Positions 9,124 to 17,207 of a stretch of DNA of 64,000 bases are shown in pieces (position 1 is the stretch's first letter; each line of letters begins with the position of its first letter). The notes beneath the pieces were generated by a model, which ran no database searches, had not been told where the DNA came from, and saw only the letters and a program-made list of their open reading frames with translations. Origin of the DNA: Streptomyces sp. NBC_00659 (GTDB lineage: Bacteria; Actinomycetota; Actinomycetes; Streptomycetales; Streptomycetaceae); assembly GCF_036226925.1 (NCBI RefSeq), contig NZ_CP109031.1, positions 372,001 to 436,000 on the forward strand, written 5' to 3'. A program made the position numbers and the translations under genes.

Positions 9124-10320
9124 TCAGGCGGTCGCCTCCGCGGGGGCCAGGTCCTGGGTCTCCTGCCGTACGACTCGTCGGCGCCGGGACGGCATGCCCA
9201 CCGTCGGGTTGGCGACGCCCCAGGCCGCGCCCTTGCAGATCAGCTCCTTGTAGAGGGCGGCCACGCGGCCCGTCAGGGCGCGGTCGACCGCTCGGTCGTC
9301 GGCGGTGACGAACTGGATCAGGCCCTCCCTGCGGCCGAGGGAGACGCACTGCTGGAAGTAGCGGATGGAGACCTGGGGGACCTTGGTGCCGGTGAGGCGG
9401 GCCGCGATGGCGTCGGCGGCCTGCCAGGCCATGGGGACGCCCGAGGCGCAGGACATGCGGAGCGGCTTGTCGTGGGGGCCGACGGCCAGCGCGGCGTCAC
9501 CGACGGCGTACACATCGGGGTGGGAGACCGAGCGCATCGTGCTGTCGACCACGATCTGGCCGCGGTCGGTGACCTCCAGGGTGGTGGCCCGGGCGATCGG
9601 GTGGACGGCGAAGCCGGTGGTCCAGACGGTGACCGCGGCGGGAACGGTCCGTCCGTCGGCGGTCGTCACCCCGTCCGCCGTCACCGCGGTGACCGCGGCG
9701 TGTTCGTGAACCTCGATGCCGAGCCGGTCGGTCACCTTCCGCAGGTGAGTGCGGCCCTTCTCCGAGAGCCAGTCGCCGAGGGCGCCGTGCGCGGCCAGGG
9801 AGACGTTGAGGTCAGGGCGGGCCTCGGCGATCTCGGTCGCGGCCTCCAGGCCCGTCAGGCCGCCGCCCACGACGGCCACGGGCATACCGGCGTCCAGCGC
9901 GGCGAGGCGGTCGCGGAGGCGGCGGGCGCCCGGGCGGCTGGCCAGCTCGTCGGCGTGTACCGCGGTGCCGGGGACGTCTCCGTCGTTCCAGCCGCTGCCG
10001 AGGGCGTAGACCAGGGTGTCGTAGGCGAGCTCGGCCGGGCCGTCGGCACCGGTGACGGAGACCGTCCTGCGGTCGGCGTCCACAGCGGTGACCTTCGCCA
10101 GCTTCAGCTCCACACCCGTGCCGGCGAACATCTCGCCGAACAGCCGCGGCTTGAGGTCCTGGCCCGTGGCGACCTGGTGCATCCGGACACGCTCGACGAA
10201 GTCGGGCTCCGGGTTGACGAGGGTGATGGTGACGTCCTCGCGGTGCAGCCTCTTGGCGAGGCGGCCGGCGGCGGTGGCTCCGGTGTAGCCGGCTCCGAGG
10301 ACGACGATGCGGTGCTGCAT
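9124..10320 (-). CDS. NAD(P)/FAD-dependent oxidoreductase (NDH-2-like)
   Basis: The protein has 398 residues. The N terminus MQHRIVVLGAGYTGATAAGRL carries the FAD dinucleotide-binding GxGxxG. A second nucleotide motif, VAVVGGGLTGLEAATEIAE, lies near residues 145-165 and should bind NAD(P)H. YAVGDAAL near residue 280 is the conserved FAD-contact motif of pyridine-nucleotide oxidoreductases. The layout fits type II NADH dehydrogenase-like flavoproteins of about 400 residues; no C-terminal membrane anchor is obvious. It lies 112 bases downstream of the SigJ-type sigma factor gene in the same direction. This pairing recurs in actinomycetes and suggests co-expression, perhaps for redox stress. Confidence 0.9.
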   Translation of the reverse strand: MQHRIVVLGAGYTGATAAGRLAKRLHREDVTITLVNPEPDFVERVRMHQVATGQDLKPRLFGEMFAGTGVELKLAKVTAVDADRRTVSVTGADGPAELAYDTLVYALGSGWNDGDVPGTAVHADELASRPGARRLRDRLAALDAGMPVAVVGGGLTGLEAATEIAEARPDLNVSLAAHGALGDWLSEKGRTHLRKVTDRLGIEVHEHAAVTAVTADGVTTADGRTVPAAVTVWTTGFAVHPIARATTLEVTDRGQIVVDSTMRSVSHPDVYAVGDAALAVGPHDKPLRMSCASGVPMAWQAADAIAARLTGTKVPQVSIRYFQQCVSLGRREGLIQFVTADDRAVDRALTGRVAALYKELICKGAAWGVANPTVGMPSRRRRVVRQETQDLAPAEATA

Positions 10321-10432
10321 GTCCGTGCTCCTGTCTGGGCGGGTCCGCCGTTGTCCGGCGTGGTGTCGCCCCTTGAACCGGGCAGCCCGGCGTTTCCTGA
10401 CAGGATCGGAATGTGACCTGCGCCACACCATG

Positions 10433-11377
10433 TCAGAGCGTGTAGAGCGGTCCCTCCCCGTGCTCCGTGGCGGCCCACCGCCGGGTCGCGCGAACGAGTT
10501 TGTCGGGGTTGACCTGGCTCCGGACGGCCGCGATGCCGTCCGCGGTGACCTCCAGGCAGGTGATCCCGACGACCCTGCCGTCCACGACGGCGACGATCGC
10601 GGGTCCGCCGTTGGCGGTCGTGGCGTACATGTCGGGCGCGCCGCCGATGTACTTCCGCTTGGCGTCGCTGGGCTTGAAGAGACCGCGCAGGAACGTGGCG
10701 ACCGCTTTCGCGCCCTCGAACGCCTTCGCGCGGGCCGGGATCTTGCCGCCGCCGTCGCCGACCGAGACGGCGTCCTGGGTGAGCAGGCGGATGAGGGGGT
10801 CCGTGCGGCCGCTGGTCGCCGCCACCATGAACTCCTCGACGATCCGCCGTGCGGCGTCCTCGTCGACCTCGGTGCGCGCCTTGCCCTCGGCGACGTGCTT
10901 CTTGGCCCGGTGGTAGATCTGCTGGCCTGCCGCCTCGGTGATGTCCAGGATCTCGGCGATCTCCCGGTGCGGGTAGTCGAAGGCCTCCCGCAGGACGTAC
11001 ACCGCGCGTTCCTTGGGCGACAGGCGCTCCAGCAGGACGAGGACGGCGTACGACACGGACTCGCGCTGCTCGGCGGTGTCTGCGGGGCCGAGCATCGTGT
11101 CCCCGGCGAGCAGCGGCTCGGGGAGCCACCGTCCCACGTACGTCTCGCGCCGCGCGCGGGCCGAAGTCAGCTGGTTGAGGCAGAGGTTGGTGAGGACCTT
11201 GGTCAGCCAGGCCTCGGGAACCTCGATCCGGCCGATGTCGGTGGCCTGCCAGCGCAGGAACGTCTCCTGTACGGCGTCCTCCGCCTCGCCCGACGAGCCG
11301 AGCAGCCGGTAGGCGATGGCCTCCAGCCGGGGCCTGGCGGCCTCGAATCGGTCCACGTCACTCATACTCAGGGCCAT
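10433..11377 (-). CDS. sigJ: ECF sigma factor of the SigJ type with C-terminal SnoaL domain
   Basis: The protein has 314 residues from the ATG at 11377 (an alternative ATG at 11365 would give 310). Sigma region 2 is at about 10-80 (AIAYRLLGSSGEAEDAVQETFLRW), region 4 at about 120-175 (LSPKERAVYVLREAFDYPHREIAEILDITEAAGQQIYHRA). The remaining 120 residues are a SnoaL/NTF2-like domain with TDPLIRLLTQDAVSVGDGGGK and a closing VNPDKL segment. ECF41/SigJ-type factors use this C-terminal domain instead of a separate anti-sigma protein. They often pair with a carboxymuconolactone decarboxylase, oxidoreductase or epimerase gene; here the FAD oxidoreductase downstream fills that place. The symbol denotes the subgroup, not a proven ortholog. 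Confidence 0.9.
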   Translation of the reverse strand: MALSMSDVDRFEAARPRLEAIAYRLLGSSGEAEDAVQETFLRWQATDIGRIEVPEAWLTKVLTNLCLNQLTSARARRETYVGRWLPEPLLAGDTMLGPADTAEQRESVSYAVLVLLERLSPKERAVYVLREAFDYPHREIAEILDITEAAGQQIYHRAKKHVAEGKARTEVDEDAARRIVEEFMVAATSGRTDPLIRLLTQDAVSVGDGGGKIPARAKAFEGAKAVATFLRGLFKPSDAKRKYIGGAPDMYATTANGGPAIVAVVDGRVVGITCLEVTADGIAAVRSQVNPDKLVRATRRWAATEHGEGPLYTL

Positions 11378-11511
11378 GCCTGCGATCTTAGGCGCCTCGG
11401 CGCCGGATCGGCAGGGCGGTCCTCCGCCTGACAACGACGGAGGTCTACGGGCTCGTTGGCAGACCGAACCGCCGCCGAGCGACCGGGGCCGGGCCCGCAC
11501 CGCACCGCACC

Positions 11512-11730
11512 CGCGGCTTCAAGTGCGGTCCCGAGGTACCCGCCGATGTCACCACGCACGCGGACTTCGCGGCCGCCAACGTCAACTACTGGGTCACTCC
11601 GGACGACGCGAACGCCGACGAGCGCTCAGGCGGCCTGGTGGTGCACGACATCGACGCACCCTTGTCCTGGGGCTTCGACACGTACAACGGCCGCCAGGAC
11701 CTGATCCGGCCGTTCCTGCAACGCCGACGG
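11512..11730 (+). pseudogene. Gene fragment, possibly from a 2OG-Fe(II) oxygenase-like protein
   Basis: One plus-strand frame reads sensible protein (GFKCGPEVPADVTTHADFAA, then VNYWVTPDDANADERSGGLV, then HDIDAPLSWGFDTYNGRQ and DLIRPFLQ) and then collapses into arginine/proline-rich nonsense. There is no start codon with a binding site in front and no proper C terminus. The HADFAAxNVNYWxTPDxAN...SGGLVV pattern recalls proteins of the phytanoyl-CoA dioxygenase / 2-oxoglutarate oxygenase type, from memory only. It sits in the 518-base gap between the divergent sigma factor gene and the VOC gene and looks like the remnant of a deleted gene. Confidence 0.45.
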
Positions 11731-11895
11731 GCCCCTGCTCCACGGCGACCGCGAGGCGGAGGTCCACCGTCCCCGGCTGCCAGGACCCGGAACGACCGGC
11801 GTCAGACCGGCGTGGCGGTCGGCGACGTTCACCCGTGCGGGTCGGAAAGGTGCCCCTGCACAGGTGTCACGCGGTGGCAGGCAGCACGGGCCCGG

Positions 11896-12489
11896 TCAGT
11901 TCGTGACGTGGAACTCGTTGCCGCCGGCGTCGAGGAACTCGCCCGGTTCCCCGTCGCGTTGGGTGACCTCCAGCCGCAGCCTGTTCCGCCCCGCCTTCGG
12001 CGCCGCGGGCGGTCCCATCACCAGCGAGACCGTGCTGGAGGGCCACCGGCGCAGCCGGACGCCCCAGTCGTGGTGCTCGACCGCGTGCCAGTCGGCCCGG
12101 GACTGCCAGAAGGCCGACTGCGCGAAGCGGTCTTCCTCGGCGACGTCGAGGCAGATCGCGACGAGGCCGGAGTCGGCGAGCACGCCGGGGTGGCCAGGAC
12201 GCAGCACGCAGAACTCGTTGCCCTCCGGATCGGCCAGCACGTCCCACGGCACGTCCCCCTGGCCGATGTCGACCCGCGTCGCACCGATTGCGACCAGGCG
12301 TTCAACCTCGGCTTCCCAGTCGGGTCCCCCGGCCAGGTCGAGGTGGAGTCGGTTCTTGGGCGACGCCTTCGGGTTCGCGGTCGGTTCGAAGCGCAGCCGC
12401 AGGCCGCCCGTCCGGCCCTTCGTAGCGTCCAGCCAGAAGCGGTCCATTCGCGCGGCATCCAGCGCGTCGATCACGATCCCCGTCAGCAA
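11896..12489 (-). CDS. VOC-family (glyoxalase/bleomycin-resistance fold) protein
   Basis: The protein has 197 residues with a TTG start at 12489 (MLTGIVIDALDAARMDRFWL). It consists of two half-domains of the vicinal-oxygen-chelate fold: the first ends with DVLADPEGNEFCVL near residues 85-100 and the second with FLDAGGNEFHVTN at the C terminus. Each has a Glu in the metal-ligand position, and His in NRLHLDLAG could be another. No substrate can be assigned; members include antibiotic-binding proteins and dioxygenases. It lies 59 bases downstream of the HAD gene in the same direction and may be co-transcribed with it. Confidence 0.85.
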   Translation of the reverse strand: MLTGIVIDALDAARMDRFWLDATKGRTGGLRLRFEPTANPKASPKNRLHLDLAGGPDWEAEVERLVAIGATRVDIGQGDVPWDVLADPEGNEFCVLRPGHPGVLADSGLVAICLDVAEEDRFAQSAFWQSRADWHAVEHHDWGVRLRRWPSSTVSLVMGPPAAPKAGRNRLRLEVTQRDGEPGEFLDAGGNEFHVTN

Positions 12490-12548
12490 CCCGTTCCCCC
12501 AAGCCGTCGAACCCCTCAGCTCCCCATTGTCTCCGCCGCTGTCGGCCG

Positions 12549-13250
12549 CTACGAGCTGGAGCGCGGCGAGGTGTCCCCCGCTCCCTCGAGCCGGTGAGGT
12601 GGGAGGTCCGACGCGAAGGCGAGGATGTCACCGACCGCATCGCGCAGGCTGTCGAAGTGACGGTGCACGCCGTTCTCCGCGTCGGCGGCGTTGACACCCC
12701 ACACCGTCATCCCGGCACGCAGACCGGACTGCACCCCGGAGGGGGCGTCCTCGATGACCAGGCATTCCTCCGGTCTGGCGCCAAGTCGCGCGGCGGCCTG
12801 CAGATACGGCACCGGCGACGGCTTCCCTTCCGCCACGGCGGCCGCGTCCACCAAGACCTCAGGCACCGGCAGACCCGTCCGCGCGAAGCGTCCCCGTACC
12901 CGGTGCTCGTAGTTCGAGGTCACCAACGCCCAGGCCCCGGGCCTCAAAGCACTCAGCAGTTCCAAAGCGCCGTCGAAGGCCGTGTAGGTGCCGGAGCGAA
13001 CGTCTTCGTCCTCCAGCTCGTGGAGTACGGCCAGGCACTCTCGGGGGTCCTTGTCCGACGCGACCTGCGCGAAGGTCTCCATGGGCCTCGTCCGCAGCGC
13101 CACTCGGTGAACCTCGTCCGGGTCCAGCCCGTAACGCTCTGCCCATGTTCGCCAGACCAGGCGCTGGTTCTCCACGGCATCGATCAACGTGCCGTCGACA
13201 TCGAACAGGACATACCTCGCCGCTCCGGGACGACCGGGTTCACTGATCAC
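12549..13250 (-). CDS. HAD-family phosphatase (beta-phosphoglucomutase-like)
   Basis: The protein has 233 residues. All four HAD motifs are visible: VLFDVDGTLID (motif I, about residue 14), LVTSN (motif II, about 110), GKPSP (motif III Lys, about 143) and VIEDAPSGVQSG (motif IV, about 168). The helical cap between motifs I and II makes it a subfamily IA enzyme, with relatives such as phosphoglycolate phosphatase and beta-phosphoglucomutase. The substrate is unknown. The start at 13250 gives a normal-length protein and the frame cannot be extended convincingly. It is followed by the VOC gene. Confidence 0.88.
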   Translation of the reverse strand: MISEPGRPGAARYVLFDVDGTLIDAVENQRLVWRTWAERYGLDPDEVHRVALRTRPMETFAQVASDKDPRECLAVLHELEDEDVRSGTYTAFDGALELLSALRPGAWALVTSNYEHRVRGRFARTGLPVPEVLVDAAAVAEGKPSPVPYLQAAARLGARPEECLVIEDAPSGVQSGLRAGMTVWGVNAADAENGVHRHFDSLRDAVGDILAFASDLPPHRLEGAGDTSPRSSS

Positions 13251-13463
13251 GCGTCGATCATGCCATCAGGCGCCCGGCCAGATCACAGCGTGCTCTGGCC
13301 GGCCGGCAAGGCCGTTTGCAACACGGTCACGGACGAAAGCGCCAGCAAATAGGTGATATGGGGTTGATCTGCTGGGTACGCCTTCGCCAGGCGTACCGGG
13401 GCATAGATGCCGCCCAGGCGAACGTCGCAGGTCGGGCTGCCCAAGTGGTCCATGGCCTTGGGT

Positions 13464-14513
13464 TCACGGCATCAGTTCGATGTGCGGATGGTCCGGGGAC
13501 ACCGGGCAGACGTGGAGTTGGAGGTCGTAGCCGCCGATGATGTCGATCAAGGTGAAGTTGCCGTCCTGGGCGCCCAGGGGAGGCGGGGCCGGGTTCGTCC
13601 GTTCCTCCTCGGCGATCCAGGTCCCGCTGCCGCCGTCCCATTCCCAGGACGCGATGGTGAGGAGCGGGACCTGCTCGGTGCCGCACTCGGGGCAGGGGCG
13701 GGGCTTGGGGTCGGTGCGGGGCCAGCTGCTCCAGCCGCCGGTCTTCCAGCCGGGGGCGGTGGACAGGTTGTTCTGGTAGAGCTCGCCCGGGTCGTCCGCG
13801 TAACTGCTGTACAGCGCAGGGTCGATCGTCTCCCAGCGGCTCATGTCGTCCAGCTGGTCCCGGAGCTCCTTGGCCAGCTCCCCGGGGTAGGGGAACTCGG
13901 TGACCTGCTCCGGTGAGAACAGGCACGGCTCCGGGAGGTAGCAGTCCTGCTGGACGATGGGCGGCTCGGGCGGTGTGTCGAGGACGTCGGTGACGGTGGC
14001 GGAGGAGCGCCAGAAGAGTGCGGTCTTCGGGTGGGCGTGTTCCGCGTGGTCGAAGGGGCACCACAGGACCTGGAGGAGGTCCGCGTCGGGCGGGCGCGGG
14101 AAGGGGACGTCACGGGCATAGAGCTGGGCGACGGGGAGGAGGGGGATCGGGCCGTCGAACCACGGGCGGCCCACGTTGATCCGCTCCCAGGCCGCCAGTT
14201 CCTCGGGAGTCCACTGGGGTGCCTCGGGGTCGAGGCACAGCCGCTCGGCCGCTGCGGCGCGGTCGTGGCGGAGGAGCCGGATGTCGTCCGGTGAGTGGAC
14301 CACCGGCGCCGCGCGACTGTCGTGCGGCTCGTCGCAGTACGGCCACGGCTCGTCGGCGGGCCACAGGAGCGGGCCGCCGACGGAGCTGTCGCGCATGGTC
14401 GGGGACCCGGGGCGCGGGTGCAGCCGGGTCGCCGTGCGCGCCAGCGGGGCCAGTTGAGGAAAGAGCGCGGTGACGTCGAACGGCCGCGGTGGGGTGGTGA
14501 AGATGGCGTTCAC
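13464..14513 (-). CDS. YwqG-like (DUF1963) protein
   Basis: The protein has about 349 residues from a GTG at 14513; the frame stays open to a TTG at 14543, which would add ten residues. The pattern GSPTMRDSSVGGPLLWPADEPWPYCDE near the N terminus, then LLPVAQLYARDVPFPRPPDADLLQVLWCPFDH, fits the DUF1963 family, where GGxPxLPxxxxWP and LxFLxQI-like strands recur. A WSSWPRTDPKPRPCPECGTEQ segment near residue 275 has a CPxC pair that might bind zinc. The C terminus (LHVCPVSPDHPHIELMP) carries clustered His residues. Its function is unknown; members of the family are often found as single accessory genes. Confidence 0.65.
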   Translation of the reverse strand: MNAIFTTPPRPFDVTALFPQLAPLARTATRLHPRPGSPTMRDSSVGGPLLWPADEPWPYCDEPHDSRAAPVVHSPDDIRLLRHDRAAAAERLCLDPEAPQWTPEELAAWERINVGRPWFDGPIPLLPVAQLYARDVPFPRPPDADLLQVLWCPFDHAEHAHPKTALFWRSSATVTDVLDTPPEPPIVQQDCYLPEPCLFSPEQVTEFPYPGELAKELRDQLDDMSRWETIDPALYSSYADDPGELYQNNLSTAPGWKTGGWSSWPRTDPKPRPCPECGTEQVPLLTIASWEWDGGSGTWIAEEERTNPAPPPLGAQDGNFTLIDIIGGYDLQLHVCPVSPDHPHIELMP

Positions 14514-14747
14514 AGCGGTGATGCTGCCAGCAGCCTCTGACAATGGGTGTACCGATCCACGTCAGGTGACACCACACAGCTTCCCTGAGTCAGCAGGCGG
14601 ACCGGAGGAAGAGGAGCGCGCACGATGGTCACGACTGTGGACTCCGCCGAGCCGACCGACCACGGTCCCCGGCGCGGTGGAGACCACCGACAGCTGCGAC
14701 CTGGCCCCGAGGTCTCCCTCCCGTCTCCCTCCCCTTGACCTGGGATC

Positions 14748-14772
14748 GACCGGTCAGCGGCCGCGGCCGGTC
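14748..14772 (-). terminator. Possible hairpin terminator of the four-gene operon
   Basis: GACCGG at 14748-14753 pairs with CCGGTC at 14767-14772 around a GC-rich loop, 25 bases beyond the stop codon at 14797 on the minus strand. The stem is short, so the call is tentative. Confidence 0.3.
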
Positions 14773-14796
14773 AGGGCGTGCACCGGGCTCGCGGGG

Positions 14797-15999
14797 TCAG
14801 GTGGGAATCCGTACCGTCTCCACCCAACTCGGGGGCTGCGGTGCCGTGGAGCCGATCAGGGCCGCTATGACCCGGCAGGACGGATTCCCGTCGGGCCAGG
14901 GGGTGAAGCCGTCGGTGAGGACCACGACGATGTTCGGGCGGTCCGGTGTCGCGAGCGCCGCCTCGATGCCGACGCGCATGTCCGTGCCGCCACCGCCGCC
15001 CAGGGTGATCTGCTCGGTGGCCGCCACCCGGGACACGGCGTGCACATCGGCGTCGCAGGCCAGGACGGTCACGCGGTTGCCCCGTACACCCACCTCACGC
15101 AGGACACCCGTCACCTCCGAGAGGGCGGCGGCCAGTTCGGCGTCGCCCATCGAACCGGAGGTGTCGATGACCACGGCCACCCTCGGCAGCGGGCGGCGCA
15201 GACTCGGGAGGACGACGCCGCGCAGTGCCGGGGTGCGGCGCGAAGGGCGGCGATAGGTGTAGTCGACGGCTCCGCCCGCCCAGGCCGCGGCTTCCCGGAC
15301 CGCGCCGGACAGCGCCTGCCGCCAGTCCACCGTGGGTTCCAGGATCTGCTCGGCCCAGCGTTGCCAGCCCCCGGGCAGGGTGCCGCGAGTGCGCTGATGG
15401 GCACGCATCGCGTCGGCGGTCTGGCGCCGCAGTGCCTGCGCCTCGATCTCCCCGATCCGTGCCGACCCGGCATCCCCCCGCAGCTCCCAGGGCCCGGGCC
15501 GGCCGTGGGCGCCCGATCCGCAGTCCGGCGTCCGCACCTGCGGTGGCAGCCGGTCGACGTACACCTCGAACAGCCGGCCCTCGGGAAGGCCGAACAGGCG
15601 GGGTTCCATGCGCCCCTCGGGCAGCCGGAGACCGTCGGCGAGCAGATCGTCGTTGATCTCGCAGTCCTGGGCGACGTTGACGCGGTGCCAGTCGCGCTGG
15701 GCGGCGGCGGGGAGCCGCTCCGCACGGCCGTGGTGGTCGCGCAGCAGGTGCGCCACCTCGTGCACCCACACGCCGGCGAGCTCGGGCACCGCTGTCGCCT
15801 CGACGAAGGCAGGGGACACATAGCAGCGCCAGTGCCGGTCCACCCCCATCGTGGGCACCTGCGTGCTCGGCACCACGGTCAGGGAGTACAACGCGGCCGC
15901 CAGATACGGCCGGTCGCTCGCCGCCCGGTAGCGGGCCGCGAGCAGTTTGGTCATGTCCAGGGCCCCGCGGGAGTCCTCCGTGGTGCCCTCGCCCCTCAC
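14797..15999 (-). CDS. DUF2201-type metallopeptidase with VWA-like domain
   Basis: The protein has 400 residues from a GTG at 15999 that overlaps the stop codon of the ATPase gene (GTGA), implying translational coupling. The N-terminal half has a zinc-peptidase motif, HEVAHLLRDHH, near residues 75-85, matching HExxH with a further downstream ligand. The C-terminal third is a von Willebrand A-like domain: VVIDTSGSMGDAE near residue 280 is the DxSxS metal-ion site, followed by GGTDMRVGIEAA and VVLTDGFTPWP. This two-part build is that of the DUF2201 family, which typically partners a MoxR AAA ATPase. A likely role is a metal-dependent co-factor or protease acting with the ATPase on a client protein. 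Confidence 0.88.
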   Translation of the reverse strand: MRGEGTTEDSRGALDMTKLLAARYRAASDRPYLAAALYSLTVVPSTQVPTMGVDRHWRCYVSPAFVEATAVPELAGVWVHEVAHLLRDHHGRAERLPAAAQRDWHRVNVAQDCEINDDLLADGLRLPEGRMEPRLFGLPEGRLFEVYVDRLPPQVRTPDCGSGAHGRPGPWELRGDAGSARIGEIEAQALRRQTADAMRAHQRTRGTLPGGWQRWAEQILEPTVDWRQALSGAVREAAAWAGGAVDYTYRRPSRRTPALRGVVLPSLRRPLPRVAVVIDTSGSMGDAELAAALSEVTGVLREVGVRGNRVTVLACDADVHAVSRVAATEQITLGGGGGTDMRVGIEAALATPDRPNIVVVLTDGFTPWPDGNPSCRVIAALIGSTAPQPPSWVETVRIPT

Positions 16000-17207
16000 C
16001 GGCTGCCGCCGGGCAGCGCCCCCGACATCTGCAGCAGGTCCAGGAACCCGTCGATGCCGGGCGGTACGGGCCAGTCGAGCTGCCGCATCATCGCGAGGTC
16101 GGTGGCGGCCCGGGCGGCCACGTCCGGTACACCCGCGTCCACGGCCTTCGCCAGCACGGTCCAGCCGGCCTCCCACCGGGGCCGGGTGAGGTCGCTCTGG
16201 ATGGCGGCGACCACCGCGATGAGGAACGCCAGTTGACGGTCACCGCGTTCGGGCAGGGCGAAGGCGTCCGGGTCGGCGAGGACGCGGTCGGGGTCGGGCA
16301 GGTCGAGGTGTTCGAGGTAGGACAGCAGCTCGAGGCCCGCGCCGTCCCCGACGGCACCGGTCAGCGCGGCGGCCAGCGCCTCTCGGCCGGCGCCGGCCGC
16401 GTACGCGGTGGCGAGCAGCTTGAGCGCCATCTCCCAGGTCCGAGGGGACGGCCAGGACCGGCCGCGGCTCTCGGCGTCGCCGGGGATGTGGTGGACCAGG
16501 CCGGGCCGGGCCGTCAGAAAGCCGGAGATCGCGCCGCGGGCCCGGGCGACCGCGCCGGGCACCTTGGCGGCGCCGACGACGGGCACGGTCACCTCCGGCC
16601 AGGTGCCGGCCATGCCGCGGGCGACGGTCCGGGGGTCGTGAGTCCATTCGAGGTGGACGAACCGGTTGGCGAGGGGTGGGCTGAGATGCCAGCCGTCGGC
16701 CGCGCTGGAGGGCGGGTTGGCGGCGGCGACGATGCGTACCGCCTCCGGCAGGACCAGGCTGCCCACCCGTCGTTCGAGCACCACGCGCAGCAGGGCCGCC
16801 TGCACGGCGGGCGGCGCGGAGGAGAGTTCGTCGAAGAAGAGCAGGCCCTGTCCGGCTCGCGCGAGGCGGACCGCCCAGTCCGGCGGGGCCATCGGGACGC
16901 CGGTCGTGGCCGGGTCGTCACCGACGATGGGCAGTCCGGCGAAGTCGGAGGGTTCGTGCACGCTGGCGATGACCGTCTCCAGCGGCAGGCCGAGCCCGGC
17001 GGCGAGCTGTTCCAGCGCCGCCGACTTGCCGATTCCGGGTTCTCCCCACAGCAGCACGGGCTGATTGGCCGTCACGGCGAGCGCGAGCGCCTCGAGTTGA
17101 GGGTTGGCGGCGGCTTCGGTGCGGTGCGTACGCAGTCTGCGGTTGAGGTCGTCCGCGGCCGCCAGCGGGCCGGACGGCGCGGTGGGGGCGGTCACGTCGG
17201 TGCTCAA
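15996..17207 (-). CDS. MoxR-type AAA+ ATPase
   Basis: The protein has 403 residues, starting MSTDVTAPTAPSGPL. Walker A is LLWGEPGIGKSAALEQL near residues 52-68; Walker B is LLFFDELSSAPPAVQAALL near residues 120-138. Sensor-1 (RIVAAANPPSSAADG) and an arginine finger-like region with ANRFVHLEW follow, as in MoxR ATPases, which are chaperone-like machines that remodel or load metal into partner proteins. Its ATG overlaps the stop of the ankyrin gene (ATGA, 17204-17207), and its own stop overlaps the GTG of the metallopeptidase/VWA gene. The three proteins should therefore be made together. MoxR/VWA pairs are a well-known functional unit. Confidence 0.92.
   Translation of the reverse strand: MSTDVTAPTAPSGPLAAADDLNRRLRTHRTEAAANPQLEALALAVTANQPVLLWGEPGIGKSAALEQLAAGLGLPLETVIASVHEPSDFAGLPIVGDDPATTGVPMAPPDWAVRLARAGQGLLFFDELSSAPPAVQAALLRVVLERRVGSLVLPEAVRIVAAANPPSSAADGWHLSPPLANRFVHLEWTHDPRTVARGMAGTWPEVTVPVVGAAKVPGAVARARGAISGFLTARPGLVHHIPGDAESRGRSWPSPRTWEMALKLLATAYAAGAGREALAAALTGAVGDGAGLELLSYLEHLDLPDPDRVLADPDAFALPERGDRQLAFLIAVVAAIQSDLTRPRWEAGWTVLAKAVDAGVPDVAARAATDLAMMRQLDWPVPPGIDGFLDLLQMSGALPGGSR

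Noticed and set aside
12549..13250. HAD phosphatase as the indB partner of the indigoidine-type synthetase
   Set aside because: It lies about 18 kb from the NRPS gene, next to a VOC gene and with no indA-like gene, so there is no reason to link them.
14470..16236. Plus-strand frame of 588 codons opposite the VWA/metallopeptidase gene
   Set aside because: It is the antisense shadow of a gene with intact HEVAH and DTSGS motifs; no binding site or recognisable domain.
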